From: a virus
DNA length: 21,035 nucleotides
Reading direction: 5' to 3' (one strand)
IMG/VR virus record: IMGVR_UViG_3300020450_001077
Location: 1 to 21,035 of that record
Part shown: positions 20,377 to 21,035 of the stretch, piece after piece
How the letters are laid out: each line of letters starts with the position of its first letter
Numbering within the stretch: position 1 is the stretch's first letter
Position numbers and translations under genes: made by a program
Notes under the pieces: generated by a model
What the model saw: only the letters and a program-made list of their open reading frames with translations
Databases searched by the model: none
What the model was told of the DNA's origin: nothing

Positions 20377-21035
20377 ATGAAGAAAAAGTTTGCAGTTTGT
20401 TTTTCTGGTTATCCTAGATTTGTTAGGACAACCTTTCCTAATATAAAAAAGAACTTCTTAGATGGTCTGGGTGACTATGACATCTATGCTAATCTTCAGT
20501 GGGATGAAAAGAATTGGAAGGGTAGTCAGATACACCATGAGAATAATATTAAGTATGAGACAAATGAACTAGAAGATTTTAAAGAGTTATATACTCCACT
20601 TAATATGGTGAAGTGTCAGGTGAATGAACCGTTTGTATATGATACTTCAGACTATGATAAACTCTCTGCTGAACCTGATATGTCAGTCACACCAGAGAAA
20701 GCAAAGGACATAGTGTATAGGTTTAAATCACAGTATCAAGGAATAGCAGACTGTGCTAAACTGGTAGAGAACCCTGATGACTATGAGTACTTCATTCGCA
20801 TGAGAACAGACCTTATATTTGAGTCTGAGATTGAGATGAAGGACTTAGAGACTGATGGAGTAATGAACCAGAACGGACACGTTGCAGGGGCAGATAGGCA
20901 CTGGTCAGACTGGTTCCTTATTGTTCCCACTAAGCACTTGGCATTCTATGATGACCTTGCCAAGGTAGAAGATCATTTTGCAGATGGTATTATTCATATG
21001 CACAAGATCATAGAGAATGTAGGAAGACCTTATAA
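20377..21035 (+). CDS. Putative glycosyltransferase of the SGYPRF type, 3' end cut by the window
   Basis: The reading frame runs from ATG 20377 to the window end without a stop, giving 219 residues. It opens KKFAVCFSGYPRFVRTTF (3-20), and YEYFIRMRTDLIF holds the R-x-R-T-D site. Further on come HWSDWFLIVPTKHLAFYDDL and an acidic/His-rich HFADGIIHMHK. It is a paralogue of 14843-15595 (SGQPRF, RCRTD, NDWFDFGG). The same kind of protein thus closes both head-group gene sets, which suggests a transferase for each activated product. Family role is inferred. The C-terminus is missing. Confidence 0.7.
   Translation, partial: MKKKFAVCFSGYPRFVRTTFPNIKKNFLDGLGDYDIYANLQWDEKNWKGSQIHHENNIKYETNELEDFKELYTPLNMVKCQVNEPFVYDTSDYDKLSAEPDMSVTPEKAKDIVYRFKSQYQGIADCAKLVENPDDYEYFIRMRTDLIFESEIEMKDLETDGVMNQNGHVAGADRHWSDWFLIVPTKHLAFYDDLAKVEDHFADGIIHMHKIIENVGRPY

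Overview
The window looks like part of the genome of a T4-like marine cyanophage (contractile-tailed, infecting Prochlorococcus or Synechococcus). The evidence is strongly A+T-rich coding sequence, every gene on the + strand, stop/start overlaps (ATGA, TAATG) at most junctions, class Ia ribonucleotide reductase genes nrdA-nrdB, and a mix of small phage-type hypothetical proteins, nucleotide-metabolism genes (pyrE, purS) and a large surface-glycan block. The best resemblance I can recall is to the P-SSM2 type of cyanophage, which carries a large polysaccharide cluster. This is from memory, not a search.

Layout: (1) 1-3117 holds the 3' part of nrdA, complete nrdB, and a 2-oxoglutarate/Fe(II) oxygenase whose last 12 residues nearly copy the NrdB C-terminal tail. 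(2) 3137-6329 holds small phage proteins, a GIY-YIG-like protein, a flavin-dependent tryptophan-halogenase-like enzyme, a Cys-rich mini-protein and two membrane proteins. (3) A near-consensus sigma70 promoter (6326-6354) opens the next run. (4) 6377-7055 holds three small unknown proteins. (5) 7058-10393 encodes a GDP-mannose 3,5-epimerase, a GT11 fucosyltransferase-like enzyme, a SAM methyltransferase and a GT6 (ABO-type) glycosyltransferase. (6) 10390-11991 holds pyrE, an NfuA/NifU-like Fe-S carrier domain, purS and three mini-genes, two of them of only 55 codons. (7) 11994-21035 is a glycan or head-group block. It contains two sets of sugar-type kinase + HAD phosphatase + nucleotidyltransferase with differently fused domains, an NAD-dependent epimerase, a mannose-6-phosphate-isomerase-type cupin, a tagatose-bisphosphate-aldolase-like TIM-barrel protein, three 2OG/Fe(II) oxygenases, and two paralogous SGxPRF-type putative glycosyltransferases, the second cut by the window end.

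How the genes may work together: the reductase, PyrE and PurS would feed nucleotide supply. The epimerase could make GDP-L-galactose from host GDP-mannose for the GT11 enzyme, with GT6 extending the product in the order used for A/B histo-blood-group antigens. The kinase/phosphatase/nucleotidyltransferase sets look built to make two activated sugars or head groups. Whether the glycan decorates the virion or remodels host LPS cannot be read from the sequence.

The strongest new lead is the NrdB-tail copy on the neighbouring oxygenase, which suggests that it docks on NrdA. No stretch over 300 bases lacks a gene. I saw no tRNA, rRNA, insertion sequence, integrase or CRISPR array.
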